Below are positions 1 through 10,500 of a stretch of DNA of 60,000 nucleotides, one piece after another. Below the pieces are notes generated by a model, which saw only the letters and a list, made by a program, of their open reading frames with translations, searched no databases and was not told the origin of the DNA. Both the position numbers and the translations under genes were made by a program. The stretch is from Apostichopus japonicus. Lineage: Eukaryota > Echinodermata > Holothuroidea > Aspidochirotida > Stichopodidae. The DNA lies in contig NC_092568.1 of the NCBI RefSeq assembly GCF_037975245.1, forward strand, positions 9,575,501 to 9,635,500, read 5' to 3'. Each line of letters begins with the position of its first letter. The stretch's first letter is position 1.

Positions 1-189
1 TGTGTCCTTAAGTCACATACTAGAACATCAGGAAAGAGTTCCAGATACCTTGACCCTTGCAAAGGTACTACCCTTCAGAAAGTTGATCACAGATAACAGT
101 CATTAGTGAAAGTGGAAAATCCTCTCAGCCACTTAAGAGAGCAACGGTCAAATCATGTGAAAGTTAGTAACATAAGTAAGCCATTCATC

Positions 190-770
190 AAAAAAAGGGT
201 TTGAATATGAGAGCTTACAAGGTTTTTCAGACTTTGACCTTTGTTGACATCTGCTGACCTTTGACCTTCACGTTTTGAGTTATCCTGTTTTTATTACCAG
301 GTTTTCAGACTTTGACCCCTCTGTTTACCTCCACAGAAAACAATAGGGTTCTTCTATTCAATAAGGTGCATCCATATACTACATATGGAGTTCATCCAAC
401 CCATTTGTGCGTTATCGTGTTGACCATGTTTTCAGTTTTACTTCTGTTGACCTCAAATGACTCTCCACCTTAACAGGAAAATATGAGTTTCTTTTACTCA
501 ATATGAGTATATCCACATAACCAAATATAAAGTTCATCCACTTTACGGGTTTTGAGTTATTGTGTTTCAAGGTTTTCAGACTATGACAGCTCTAATTCTC
601 ACATGACCTTTGAACTTGGCAGAAAACAATAGGGTTCTTCTACTCTATAAGGTGCATCCACATACCAAATATGGCATTCACCCAAAATACAGATTTCCAA
701 TTATCCTGTTTACAAGCCAAGGCCTCACACACACGCCATAACCAACGCATTGATTCTGACAAGGAATAAA
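190..770. repeat. TGACCT-rich dispersed repeat, about three internal units
   Basis: Roughly 185-bp units repeat the words GTTTTCAGACTTTGACC, GAAAACAATAGGGTTCTTCT, AAGGTGCATCCA and TTCATCCA, and the block ends with an ACACACACGCCATAACC tail. The same family, with the same tail, recurs at 43440-43870. It lies in XRCC3 intron 3; I see no exon in 1-1004. Confidence 0.75.
255..267 (-). promoter_or_regulatory. Perfect DR1 nuclear-receptor element inside a repeat
   Basis: The minus strand reads AGGTCAAAGGTCA, two perfect AGGTCA half-sites spaced by one base. This is the consensus bound by RXR heterodimers, HNF4 and COUP-TF. It is part of the dispersed repeat, so occupancy is not implied. Confidence 0.4.
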
Positions 771-1004
771 ACACCTCTGGAAAAGGATTTAACGGACGGT
801 GAACATCCCAAGAAACCACGTCCAAGGGACGATCACTTGAGTTCACGTAAAACTTGAACATATTGACAAAATCTGGTGGCAAATGAAATCAAATTGCCAC
901 CAACACCCACCTGCTTCTTCCCCCCACCTGATCCACCAGCAGAAAAAGTTACCATTAAATCTTAACAATTTCCCCCCATGAGACAATCGTTATTTTGACC
1001 TTAC

Positions 1005-1217
1005 CCCCATTCAATCCTCCCTCTTCGAGTGGTAACTGAGCCATGAGGCATAACTGAAGACATAGCTGCGTCTTCCCTGCTGCACTTTCTCCAGTCACTT
1101 CGGTGATTCCTTGAGAGAGGATGCCACCTCGAAATATTTCATCCAGAATTGGGCAGCCCAGACTAAGTGATTTTCGAGAAAACATGGAAGGACAGTTCCC
1201 ATTTTTAATGTCCAAAG
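1005..1217 (-). CDS. XRCC3: XRCC3 exon 3 with Walker A
   Basis: Acceptor TTTGCAG|CTTTGG and donor GGGG|GTAAGG. Encodes ALDIKNG to [10 protein letters not shown], including Walker A GESAAGKT and the following [10 protein letters not shown] helix. This is the ATP-binding start of the RecA-like core. Confidence 0.92.
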
Positions 1218-4200
1218 CTGCAAAGGAAATTACAAACAGTGCAGACGTTATGCATGTACTACATATCTCCAAGGGTATCATGAACTCTGTATAACCATAA
1301 CTAATGTGGTTAACAAAATGATATGCAAAGTTGCCAAATTCCTACACAAAATACAAGCTACTGTATACACAAGTTTCGTATATTATAAAATTCATAGCCA
1401 ATGATTGCATGTGTATTGCATGATCTCCAAGTCATTCACTTTTCAACGTTGGCAAACCCTGTTGTTTTTCAATATGGTCAGAAATTTTCCTCTTTTGGCC
1501 ACAGCACCTTCTGTTGTACACCAGTCATTAGATTTTCATTTTTCACATAATAGCATGTAACTCCTTCTGACCAGAGGATTTGTTCACATCATCTAGAATA
1601 TTGCTTAGATAATTCTCATTAATCAAGGAAATGGCAGGAATTAATCGATCATATCCAGTTCAGCCGCTTCACGTTCCAGGATGAAAACTGACGGACACTG
1701 GTCCATTTCCGATTAGATGAAACAACGTAACAGATAGGCCAGGAAAAGTGCAATACGGTACTATATTTAAACGTATCACCACCGATCCTGACCTGGCCGT
1801 ATAGTTGGGCGTCTTCTTGTCTCCCCTGGTCAGATCCGTCAGAGAGATCGCACGAACAGAACGCAAAGTTTATTGATAAAATGAAACTTTTCCTTCGTAA
1901 GCCCATTCACAGTTTCAGCAGGCCGGGAAAAGTGCAATACGAATTTGCAGTTGCACGTTTAGCACAATTCCAGACCTACTGACCCTGTGCAATCATCGCA
2001 TCACATCTGAATGGTCCCTTCTTTCTATGCATATTTACGTTAAATTCCTATGTTCAATTGCTCGGTGTAATGACGGGTAGGCATTAAGGCCGGGACAAGT
2101 GCAATATGGAACCATAAGAGGTCAACATAGTGACACAAGTCGAGACCTTCATACCCACCCAAAGAGTCTGAAACCTATTTCGGTGAATTTACAGCAAACA
2201 CCATCCCTCTCTGATCTCAGGAGACATACCAAGGAACTCCTCCTCTCGGCCACTACCAAAGGCACTTCCAACACTGATGTTCTCTCTTCATCACATTTTA
2301 CGCATCACACTCTCTGGACCATCGACGCCTTGGCAAGTAGTTTTTGAGAATACCTCCTCACCAATTAAAACAAACTCTCGACATCTGCAGAGCTGACATC
2401 ATGAACGTGCGTGTGCTTCGTGAATTTGTGGAGAGCGAGGTAACATGACGTGAACGCAAGAAGACCGGGAAAAGTGCAATATGGACTTTCTTAAAGTGTA
2501 CAGCACATTGCAAACTCATCCTGGCCTCCCCGAGTAAAGTCACATGCAACAGTATCGTCAGGAAGAGTCCACGACGAGACGTATCTGTAACGGTGCAAGA
2601 TTCCATTGTGCGTGTTTTGCAAGGTACCGCGAGCAGGCCGGGTCAAGTGCAATATGGCCAGAAATCAAATTACTCACATATTGCTCTCCTCCCAACCTGC
2701 AGGCAGCCCCAAATGCTCATCTTTCTCCGTAACTTTCCTCCCACTAAGCAGCCATTTTGATGAGTTGAAGATGTCTCTATCACCGTCAGCCCTTTATATC
2801 CCTTTCCATTAACTTAAAAGGATGCTCCTCTTTTCTCACATTTGCATTGTTCTGCCGACGGTGGCAATTTGTAAACGGACACAAAATTTTGCTGCCTGTG
2901 GTGTGGAAAGGACTGTAAGGCCGGGAAAAGTGCAATATGATGATATAACAGTGCACATTTTGCAACTCTTCCTTGCCTCACAGGCAATCCTACAATTCAA
3001 GTCTCGTTTAGGAATGAAAATTAACGGAAAAAAGAGAGAGAGCGAGTGGGAGAGAAAAGAATGGGTGAGATACTTCATAGTCATGTTACGATCATTTTGC
3101 TGACCTGTTAACTTTGGCTGTCTGTATACTTTCTCAGAAACTGCCAGTCTTAATGTGACGCTGTCACTCTGAGTGAGCTTTGTGCTTCTTGCAATATCCG
3201 CCGTGGACAAATTCAGGACGTCTTCGTAAGTCTTCAAACCAGCTGCGGGTGAAGAAAATAGAACAGAAATTAGAACAGGATAGGCTATTGGTGGAAAACC
3301 AGCATTTCCCAAATTTTTTTCTGACCAACATGGACATTCTATTTCACAAAGCATGACCTGAACTTCCAGTAGTTCTTGTGTATGTGCACCAATATTCACT
3401 ATTCAGTAAAATACATTTGTTTCTAAAACAAAATGGGAGAAATGAGGCCTGGGAAGACTATCCCTTGTAACTGAAAGCTTAAAACACAAGTTTTTTAATG
3501 ACCAACAGACAGTCATGTACTGCAACTATCAAATTTGAAAGGGAAAAAAATGTTATGTTGTAGGAACTAACATTTTGATTCCATCATAACATTTAGAAAT
3601 GAATCGAGTCCCATGTTTTTCAATGGTTGGGTTTATCCATGTATTTACTAAGTTGTTTATGTTGCTTATTGAACATTATTGCTAATTGAACAAGCCTTAT
3701 GCTTAAATTAAACTAGGTCTAGCCTAACTTGGGCACAATGCAGGAAACTTAGAAAAACTGATAGCAGCACAAGTTAAATCAAGGGAGCTCTTCCATGCTG
3801 AAAATTTAAAAAAGATTTAACCTAAGGTAAGTTTTACACATGTATGGATTTCCCAGTAGGCCCGGCTATAGGTTAATGCTTGGGTCGCCACATGTCCCGA
3901 TGTGATTCGGGTCTCCTCTCGAACTTGAAGTCTTCAGGCCGAGTTCCATACTCTGCAACTGGTAGAATGATCTCTAAATTCCACAGACTTCATTCATACA
4001 AACAAACCGTTCACATAAGATGCACGAATTCTCCTATAATGGAGCAGCAAATTACGCGCTACATCACACACTGTAAAAGGGTGCCCACACACACGCGTCT
4101 AGTTACTCGCACTGCTAGTGCTACCACACAGAAGTTAGCGTAGGCCTAAAGTTCACAGCACGGCATAGGTTGCATTTGTGCACACATCACCACATAAATA

Positions 4201-4373
4201 CATCAAGCATAGCAGTACACGCTGTACGTTGCAAGGTTCACGGTAAAGGCAACTCCAACCGCCACTTCATTAGAGCACCACTTCCCGCGGGCCGAGATAC
4301 TTTCAACACAACTTTTTAACTCACCTTTACATAAAGCAGTGAGAATTCTAGGATTCAAATCTAGCTCGTCCAT
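1005..4373 (-). CDS. XRCC3: XRCC3 RAD51 paralog, 5' part (three exons, partial)
   Basis: Three minus-strand exons (4373-4325, 3242-3105, 1217-1005) join in frame into about 133 N-terminal residues of XRCC3. XRCC3 is the RAD51 paralog that pairs with RAD51C in homologous recombination. The start [10 protein letters not shown], the helix-hairpin-helix-like N-terminal segment, the linker KLTALDIKNG and the RecA-fold opening [18 protein letters not shown] all match the family. The Walker A motif is GESAAGKT. I chose the ATG at 4373 because the family begins just before the LDLNPR motif, although the frame is open a little further upstream. The reading stops at a donor in codon GG|GTAAGG; Walker B and the C-terminal core are not in the window and should lie to the left. 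Intron 2 (1218-3104) hosts the miR-92 cluster. The identification is secure; the gene is partial only because of the window edge. Confidence 0.93.
1730..1800 (-). ncRNA. mir-92: miR-92 family hairpin, copy 6 (most divergent)
   Basis: The 3' arm at 1755-1734 begins UAUUGCACUUUUCCUGGCC. The 5' arm starts with GGCCAGG, which is exactly complementary to CCUGGCC, and GUGGUGAUACG pairs with CGUAUUGCAC with one bulged G. The mature 3' half has drifted (CCUGG for CCCGG) and the 5' arm has changed with it, which suggests the stem is under selection. Confidence 0.9.
1917..1980 (-). ncRNA. mir-92: miR-92 family hairpin, copy 5
   Basis: The 3' arm at 1939-1918 begins UAUUGCACUUUUCCCGGCC. The 5' arm AGUAGGUCUGGAAUUGUGC pairs nearly end to end (about 20 of 25 positions by hand). 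Confidence 0.93.
2086..2149 (-). ncRNA. mir-92: miR-92 family hairpin, copy 4 (closest to the canonical sequence)
   Basis: The 3' arm at 2106-2085 begins UAUUGCACUUGUCCCGGCC, identical over these bases to the widely conserved miR-92a. The 5' arm AAGGUCUCGACUUGUGUC pairs with it through G-U and Watson-Crick pairs with small internal loops. The terminal loop lies around UUGACCUCUUAUGG. Confidence 0.95.
2461..2528 (-). ncRNA. mir-92: miR-92 family hairpin, copy 3
   Basis: The 3' arm at 2481-2460 begins UAUUGCACUUUUCCCGGUC. The 5' arm contains GAGGCCAGG and UUUGCAAUGUG; the latter resembles the usual miR-92/25 passenger arm and pairs with CAUAUUGCA. The seed is identical to the other five copies. 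Confidence 0.91.
2633..2700 (-). ncRNA. mir-92: miR-92 family hairpin, copy 2
   Basis: The 3' arm at 2654-2633 begins UAUUGCACUUGACCCGGCC. The 5' arm GCAGGUUGGG pairs with the 3' end, and GCAAUAUG pairs exactly with CAUAUUGC at the start of the mature arm. Only a short internal loop lies between them. Seed AUUGCAC is intact. Confidence 0.93.
2916..2980 (-). ncRNA. mir-92: miR-92 family hairpin, copy 1 in transcript order
   Basis: The minus strand folds into a hairpin. The 3' arm at 2937-2916 begins UAUUGCACUUUUCCCGGCC, the miR-92 family mature sequence. The 5' arm (2980-2952) begins UGAGGCAAGGAAGAG and pairs along most of its length, with a small mismatch pair and a one-base bulge near UUGCAAAAUG. 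It lies in the sense orientation within XRCC3 intron 2. Confidence 0.92.
3105..3242 (-). CDS. XRCC3: XRCC3 exon 2
   Basis: Acceptor CCCGCAG|CTGG and donor ACAG|GTCAGC. Encodes [20 protein letters not shown] onward to RQPKLT, the small N-terminal DNA-binding-like domain of RAD51 paralogs. The donor leaves phase 1, matching exon 3. Confidence 0.9.
3243..4324 (-). other. XRCC3 intron 1
   Basis: The stretch is AT-rich with no recognisable exon, RNA or repeat structure. Confidence 0.6.
4325..4373 (-). CDS. XRCC3: XRCC3 exon 1 (coding part)
   Basis: Encodes [16 protein letters not shown] and ends at AAAG|GTGAGT in phase 1. The split codon G|CT is completed by exon 2 as alanine, giving [12 protein letters not shown], which fits the family. 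Confidence 0.88.
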
Positions 4374-5122
4374 GACCACTAGGGTACAAGAAAATGAATA
4401 AGAATAGTTGGCTTCTTTAATACGATGCAAAGTCTGCAGAATTTTCGCTCTGAAAATGTGGTTAAAAAGTTTTACAGGTGTTCACACGCGGTATTGTAAA
4501 ACTCCCTCTTTGCCTCCTGTGCTGCAGAAAACTTGTAATACTTTTTTGTAATAATTGATAATTTATATTTGTTCAATTTTTCTTCAAATTTGGTTCTTAA
4601 AAGAATTTATAAAATTATTTAAAACTTATTGGTATTTTTAGTCATTCTTTTTACATCAATATGCAAGTTTACAAATTAGAAGGAAATACCTACTTGAGAA
4701 GCAGCTTCGTTGACGTCACAAAATGGCAGCTCCCTTGATCGACTGAGGCTCGGCTTATCGAAATTCATGACATATTTTTAACTATGTGGAGTTGAAGCAT
4801 AGGATACTCCTGAAGTATTAAAAAAAATACCAATAATCGAACAAAAGGACACAATGACATGTGTTCTTAGCAACGTCGGCAGTTTCCAAGATGTGAATGC
4901 AGTCAGAAAATTCATTTTTCCCAGTTCTTTTGACGCTGCAAATGATGTGTCTGACAATGGTACGGCTTAGCGTAATCAGTACTAAAGTTATACTAGTATA
5001 GGAGTATTAGGACTACTCTAACTAGACTTCCATACACGAATAATAAGCTACTGTACGGAAACCTAACGTTAAGTTTCTGAAAAGCAATATTAATCAAGGC
5101 TTAGGCCTACACTAACTTAATT

Positions 5123-5408
5123 GGCCGTGGCTATTCTTACGACGAGTCGTAACAATTATTTATAAACTATTCTTACGACAAAGGCAAATTCAAGCGCAGT
5201 AAAGTAAATAAAGCAACGTCGCATGCAGTAGGGGTAACCCTAACCCTAAACATAACCCTAAACCTCAATCCTAACCCTTACCCTAACCCTAACCGGAAAT
5301 TATTGTTTCTCCTCGTCGTAAAAATAGTACTCCTGGTCATGAAAATAGCAACTGCGCATGCGTAGTCGGGAATTATTCTTACGACTAGTCGTAACAATAG
5401 CCACTTTG
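5123..5408. mobile_element. MITE-like element with palindromic TIRs and telomere-like core
   Basis: Left end GTGGCTATTCTTACGACGAG and the reverse complement of the right end, GTGGCTATTGTTACGACTAG, match over about 30 bp. Each end contains the self-complementary TTACGAC-AGTCGTAA. Direct AACTTAATT copies at 5114-5122 and 5409-5417 could be a 9-bp target duplication. The core at 5231-5295 is a degenerate run of CCCTAA units. No transposase is present, so it would be non-autonomous. Confidence 0.55.
5231..5295. repeat. Interstitial telomere-like (CCCTAA)n
   Basis: About ten CCCTAA or near-CCCTAA units (variants such as CCCTAAACAT and CCTCAATC) stand mid-contig inside the palindromic element. The animal telomere repeat is TTAGGG; here it is not a chromosome end, because genes continue on both sides. 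Confidence 0.8.
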
Positions 5409-5814
5409 AACTTAATTACTAGTCAAGTTAAGTTTTAATTGTGTGCATGCAATGAAATAGCCTCAAGGCAAAGTTGTCTCCTTATCGCCAATAAATATAT
5501 ACATGGATATGCTATGTATACCAAAGTTGACCTTCAAGAAGATCAGAAGATGACCATGGTTTACTATCAAAATATATGAATCATACAAGTTCAGTAAATA
5601 TGATTTAGATGGCACACTTTCAAGAGGAGCTAGAAGAGTAGAGAACATATTGCTTCTATTGTATTGAATGTGGTTGAATGTCGTGTAAATAGTGGGGTGT
5701 TTGCAGATAACAAAAAGAACAACTTTAAAACTGCTTTCTACAATTTCCATTATAGTATTTTTATATCCTATAGATGGAGATGAATGAAATGTTTTATTTT
5801 TGTCTGAGAACAAT

Positions 5815-5905
5815 TTGGTCAGTAAAGACCTCAAGGAATGTACTTTTTGAAAACTAACAATTATAGCGTGCTATAATTTGGGACCTATACTGACTACCTT
5901 TAAAA
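5815..5905. repeat. Dispersed repeat, copy 1
   Basis: Shares long words such as AGTAAAGACCTCAAGGAA, GTACTTTTTGAAAACT and CCTATACTGACTAC with 24040-24140. This marks a common low-copy interspersed element of unknown class. Confidence 0.65.
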
Positions 5906-6560
5906 TGTACAACCCACATGGAGACAAATGAAATATTTTGTACACATCATATACACCATCACCATATGTATAATATAACATATGAAACCATTATTTAAAT
6001 GCAAACACACACAGATCCAAATGAAACATGTTATTTTTGTATTGTTTACTCCGTCACCATATATATTAGATATGATAACAAACCCTGATATAATTGTAAA
6101 ACCCACACGGAGACAAATTAAATATATTCTTTTCACATCAATTACACCATCACCATCTGTATTAAATATAATAAACAATCATTTAAATGCAAACACACAC
6201 ACAGACAAATGAAACATGTTATTTTGGATCGTTTACTCCATCACCATATATAGATTAGATATCGTAACAATCCCTGATTTAATTGTAAAACCCACACGGA
6301 GACAACTGAAATGTATTTTTTTCCAATCATTTACACCATCAATATCATAATAAACCATGATTTAAATGCAAACATACACAGAGACAAAGGAAACGTTTTA
6401 CTTGTATTATTGTTTCATTTACACTGTCACCAAACATATTACATGTCAAAATAAACCACGATTTAAATTAAAACACACCCAGAGAGAATCACTTTATTTA
6501 TATTTTCGTATCATTTACACTGTCACCATATAAATGATAATGTCATGATACGACAGAGCC
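5900..6560. repeat. Decayed tandem repeat, about 95/190-bp periodicity
   Basis: Repeats CACGGAGACAAATGAAA, TTTACACCATCACCATAT and CCTGATTTAAATGCAAAC in alternating order for about 660 bp, with substitutions and small indels between copies. Only shadow reading frames are present. Confidence 0.7.
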
Positions 6561-7184
6561 AGCCATGATTTAAATACAACAACTGAAATCCCTAACCTAT
6601 GCCTACCTATTATCCAATATTAAACTTGGTGTTAACCTATTGACAAATGGTGTAGTCCAAATTACAATATTCCTGGTACGAGAGAGACTAGATCCCAAGT
6701 TCCTGTGCTTAGCCTTCAGACCTCGGGTAAGAATCAGTGGTGTGTATCCTACTGTGTTTGTGTTGTGGATTTTGTTAAGGTTTAGGGTTAGGCTAGTCTA
6801 TTTATTGGATGGGATGTGGCCGAGTATTTGGTTAACCCCATCCCCCTCCCAACCAAAGTTAGAGTCTAGTTCTAACTTTACTGGCTATTTTTGATCCCTT
6901 TTTATCCATATTTTCTCATATCATTGTCAAGGGTCTTTACCCTGTTCGTCCTGAACTTTGGAAGAAAACAAACTAAGGACTGATGTGACAGCACCAGCCT
7001 AGGCCTAACCTAGGCTATCACCCTACGTAAAGTTGAATGAGAACCAGCATCAAGGCAGTTGTGCTTATCTACCTGATTTATAATCGGTTTAAATAGCAAT
7101 AGAGCCGTTATCTTACTTTTGTATTGTTTATCGCGGAGCTGTACATATTGCTTCAGATTTTAAATATTCAAGAAAGTTAAAGAA

Positions 7185-7247
7185 ATGGAGTTTTTCAAAT
7201 TGTCAGAGTGGGCAGCAAGTATTGCTGATAATTTTGTAGCAAATGTT
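7185..7247 (+). CDS. RAB3GAP2: Possible RAB3GAP2 first coding exon (weak)
   Basis: The open segment starting MEFFKLSEWAASIADN is the best upstream ATG before exon 2 and loosely resembles the family N-terminus. The attractive donor GTT|GTGAGC is phase 0, but exon 2 needs phase 1. A phase-1 donor, GCAGCAA|GTATTG, is poor. The true exon may lie elsewhere upstream. Confidence 0.2.
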
Positions 7248-7485
7248 GTGAGCATTCTAATTCTTTTGCCATTATATTGATGATCCATTATACGGTTAGG
7301 GGCGGATTGGCAGTCACTTTTGCTTAGATTTTCAGCAGTAGAACATTAATACAGTTCGTCTGCACAGTTAAAACCAAATAATACAAACATAGTTTAACTT
7401 AAGTCTTGATTTATGAAATGATTGCAAAAATTTGGTGAGTTATTTTTTTTTTGAGATTCATTTTCTTGTTTCTCTGTCATTATAG

Positions 7486-7562
7486 AAGGATGGGAGGAGA
7501 CCACTTGGGCTGACTGGGAGGATGAAACTGAAGAACAGGGTGAAGATGACCAATCAGAAGAT
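7486..7562 (+). CDS. RAB3GAP2: RAB3GAP2 exon 2
   Basis: Acceptor TTATAG, donor GAT|GTAAGT. Encodes [18 protein letters not shown], the acidic tryptophan-rich motif near the family N-terminus. It needs one base from exon 1 (phase 1). Confidence 0.85.
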
Positions 7563-10500
7563 GTAAGTAGTTAGCTCAACAAAACCTCTGGCATGGATGT
7601 TTTTGCGCATTTTGCAAAGTGACAGTCTTTTTGATGGATTGTGTGTTAAAGCATTTGTAATAAGAAATATATCAAGGTTGTTTATTTCTTGAATATAGAC
7701 AGTTGTTTTTTATTTGCTCAAAAAGAAAGACCGGATACCTGACTCTGTTTATACAACATTTGCTGATCACTCCTCATTTTAATTTTTTTTTTTATAATGG
7801 AGTTTTCTTGACAACTTTTGTTTTTATTTGTTTGTTTTTTATTAATTTGTCACAATTCAGCAAGTTGACAGTTCCCCTCCTGATGTGGAGACCTGGTTCC
7901 ACGACTGCCTTATATCACTCTCTCCAGCCAATGACGTGCTTGTTATATCACACGAGGAAAGGGCAGTATTCCTGCAACGTGAGTCGACCGTGATATTTAT
8001 TTATATATATATTTTCAATTTCTTACACTTTTGTGTCTCACATGCTTTAATACTAATTCAAGGGTTGCATATTCTTTGGGTGATGATGTGCTCACCATCG
8101 AGATACAACTGTTAGTTCTCAGAAGTTTTGTTAAACCTGTAAATATGGCTGAACCTTTTTACAGGGAGTAATTTAGAATGTATAGTACAGAAAAAATGCA
8201 AGCATATTGTTGGTCAAGTTGAAGGAATTTGAGACATCTTGGAAATTTAAAAAAAAAGAAGCAGGAAACGTCTCTTCGGTAAGAAAACTTTACCAATCAA
8301 TGACAATACATCAAATAGAGGAGAAGCAGTTGTTTTCATAAACCATGTTTACCTTTGGCTTTCAGAAAAATGGGATCCTGATGCCAAGGACGGGACAGAT
8401 TGCAAATATCAAATTGTCTTCAAAGGGACCTTAAACCATGAGGACGGGTAAGACGATGAGACTATTCTCCAGATGTATTGTTAGATGAATACAAATTTGG
8501 AGTACTTTAAACCAATTATAATTTGAAACTTAGATAGTAATAATGTGATAAGTTATATATTTGATGAGTTAAGAATATTGACTGAAAGTCAAGTGAGTAT
8601 TGTTACTTATTTCTTTTGTACTATGGGTTAAACCCATTCATTAGTTGGTGACCTTAAATAATGGAAATGAGTTCAGTGTGTGAATGCAACATTGTAGGTA
8701 CAGTAGACAAACTTTTCCTTGTATTGACCCAATCAAAGACCGTGCAAAAGTTTAAGATCAGATTTGTTTACAGTAGTTACACCTCGTTAGTCGACTCTTT
8801 GTAGTAGGGTAGGATAAATTTTAAAGTTTGGGGGATTAAACTTTAGAGCTGTCCTGGCTGCATGAGTTTGAGGGATGTGTTTTTCTTCATCAAGACATTG
8901 TAATTTTGCTATCTTTTTACATCTGCAGTAATACTGTATTTACAATAGGGCCTAATTTTGTTTCTTATCTGCCAGTACAGGGTTTCATTTTTAATACATT
9001 GGAAACTTTTAATATGTGTATGTGGCGGCGGGGGGGTGGGTTTTTTTTTGATCATCATTACAGAATTTATGTTTTGGTAATGAAATAGGAGAATCAAATC
9101 AAATTCATAAGAACCCACATGTAGGCAGGTGTCTTAGTTTGGTCAGTTTCAATCCTACTAGTTTTAAATATGATTGATAGGTTTGGAAAAATTGCTGACC
9201 ATACACATAAACATGCTGCTTTAACATTAACATCTTCATAGATACTTCACTTATTCTGTCAGGAAGATCAACTATAGTATGTATGTACCAAATTGATGAA
9301 TTGTTTTTTGTTCTAGTTCACCTTGTCAGTATTAATTTGAAATAAGACAAATTCCCAAATTCCCAAAACTCCAAAAGATTGCTTTAGTTCGGCACCAGTT
9401 GTCCTCTTGGGTTGTCACTCTTGCGTCATGTTGCAGATCGAACTTTGCACGATCATAATTTACATTTGTTGTGCAAACCGACACGGTTTTCAGAACCTCC
9501 TATTAATTTCCCGTCATTTTTCTGTTTCATTCTTCAGGGAGTGCATCACCTCAGTGTTATGTGTACCATTAGCTTCTCAGAAGAGATCTTCTCATGGTGC
9601 CCCAGACTGGACCTGTGTTGTTGTGGGTTTCACATCTGGATACGTTAGGATATACACCGAGGTAAGGTTTTCACTGGGATAATCGTCCCAAAATTCTTCA
9701 TCTTCCAATGTTTGTCATCTTTGTTGGAAATCAAGAAAATAAAGGGAATTTTTTTACTGTGTTCTTCAAACATGATTTGAATAGAATGGAAAGGAGAATT
9801 TATTTCCCTGGAAAGTTGATAGCAAAGGTGACCCGATAAATGTGCAATTTCCAATCGAACAACACATTATATTTCCCTTGGTAGTTTTTTGATACCAGTC
9901 TGTTATTGCAACATGATAATGGTCTCTTAAAATCACACATATTTCAATAATGCAGTTCTTAACAACTAAAATTGCCAAAAAATATTTTAAACACATGAAG
10001 AACAAATTAGAAAGATGTGTAAAAATACATCCTTCTATGTAGTCGTATATTTTTGTTTATATCCCAGAGCGGATCACTTTTGCTATCGCAACTTCTCCAC
10101 GAGGATCCAGTGCTCAAGCTGAAATGTCGCACATTGGATATCCCACGTTACCCAGGGCTACCGGAACAACAGGAAGAGCTAACAATATTATACCCCAGCG
10201 CTCTGGTCACCATCGACGGCTTCAGTCTCTTTCAGTCCTTAAGAGCCTGCAGAAATCAACTTGCCCGAGGTTGGTCCTTTTTTTTGTTTTTGTTTTTTGT
10301 AGTAAAGCATAGTTATCATCTTTTGTAATTTTGCTTTAGATGTAGGGAGAAAATGTAGTAATAATTGTTAATCATGTGTTTATGTTACCCAAGTTTTTCA
10401 CCATTCAGAGCATACTTTTATCAAATCAATGAAGGTGTCTGCAGGGCTACGACCATTAGCTGTTTTTTCGGCTAGATTAAATATCTGAGACTTGAGCTAG

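Larger units (their letters stand above)
4374..7484. other. XRCC3-RAB3GAP2 head-to-head intergenic region
   Basis: The two genes are divergently transcribed across about 2.8 kb. The region holds a palindromic MITE-like element, a shared dispersed repeat and a decayed repeat field. 4374-5100 and 6560-7180 show no coding exon I can support. The RAB3GAP2 first exon should lie here; no TATA or initiator element could be assigned. Confidence 0.5.

Noticed and set aside
2836-3399. 187-codon minus-strand open frame
   Set aside because: It is XRCC3 exon 2 read through both flanking introns into a miR-92 hairpin; only 3105-3242 is coding.
5231-5295. A chromosome end
   Set aside because: The CCCTAA run is short, degenerate and flanked by genes on both sides.
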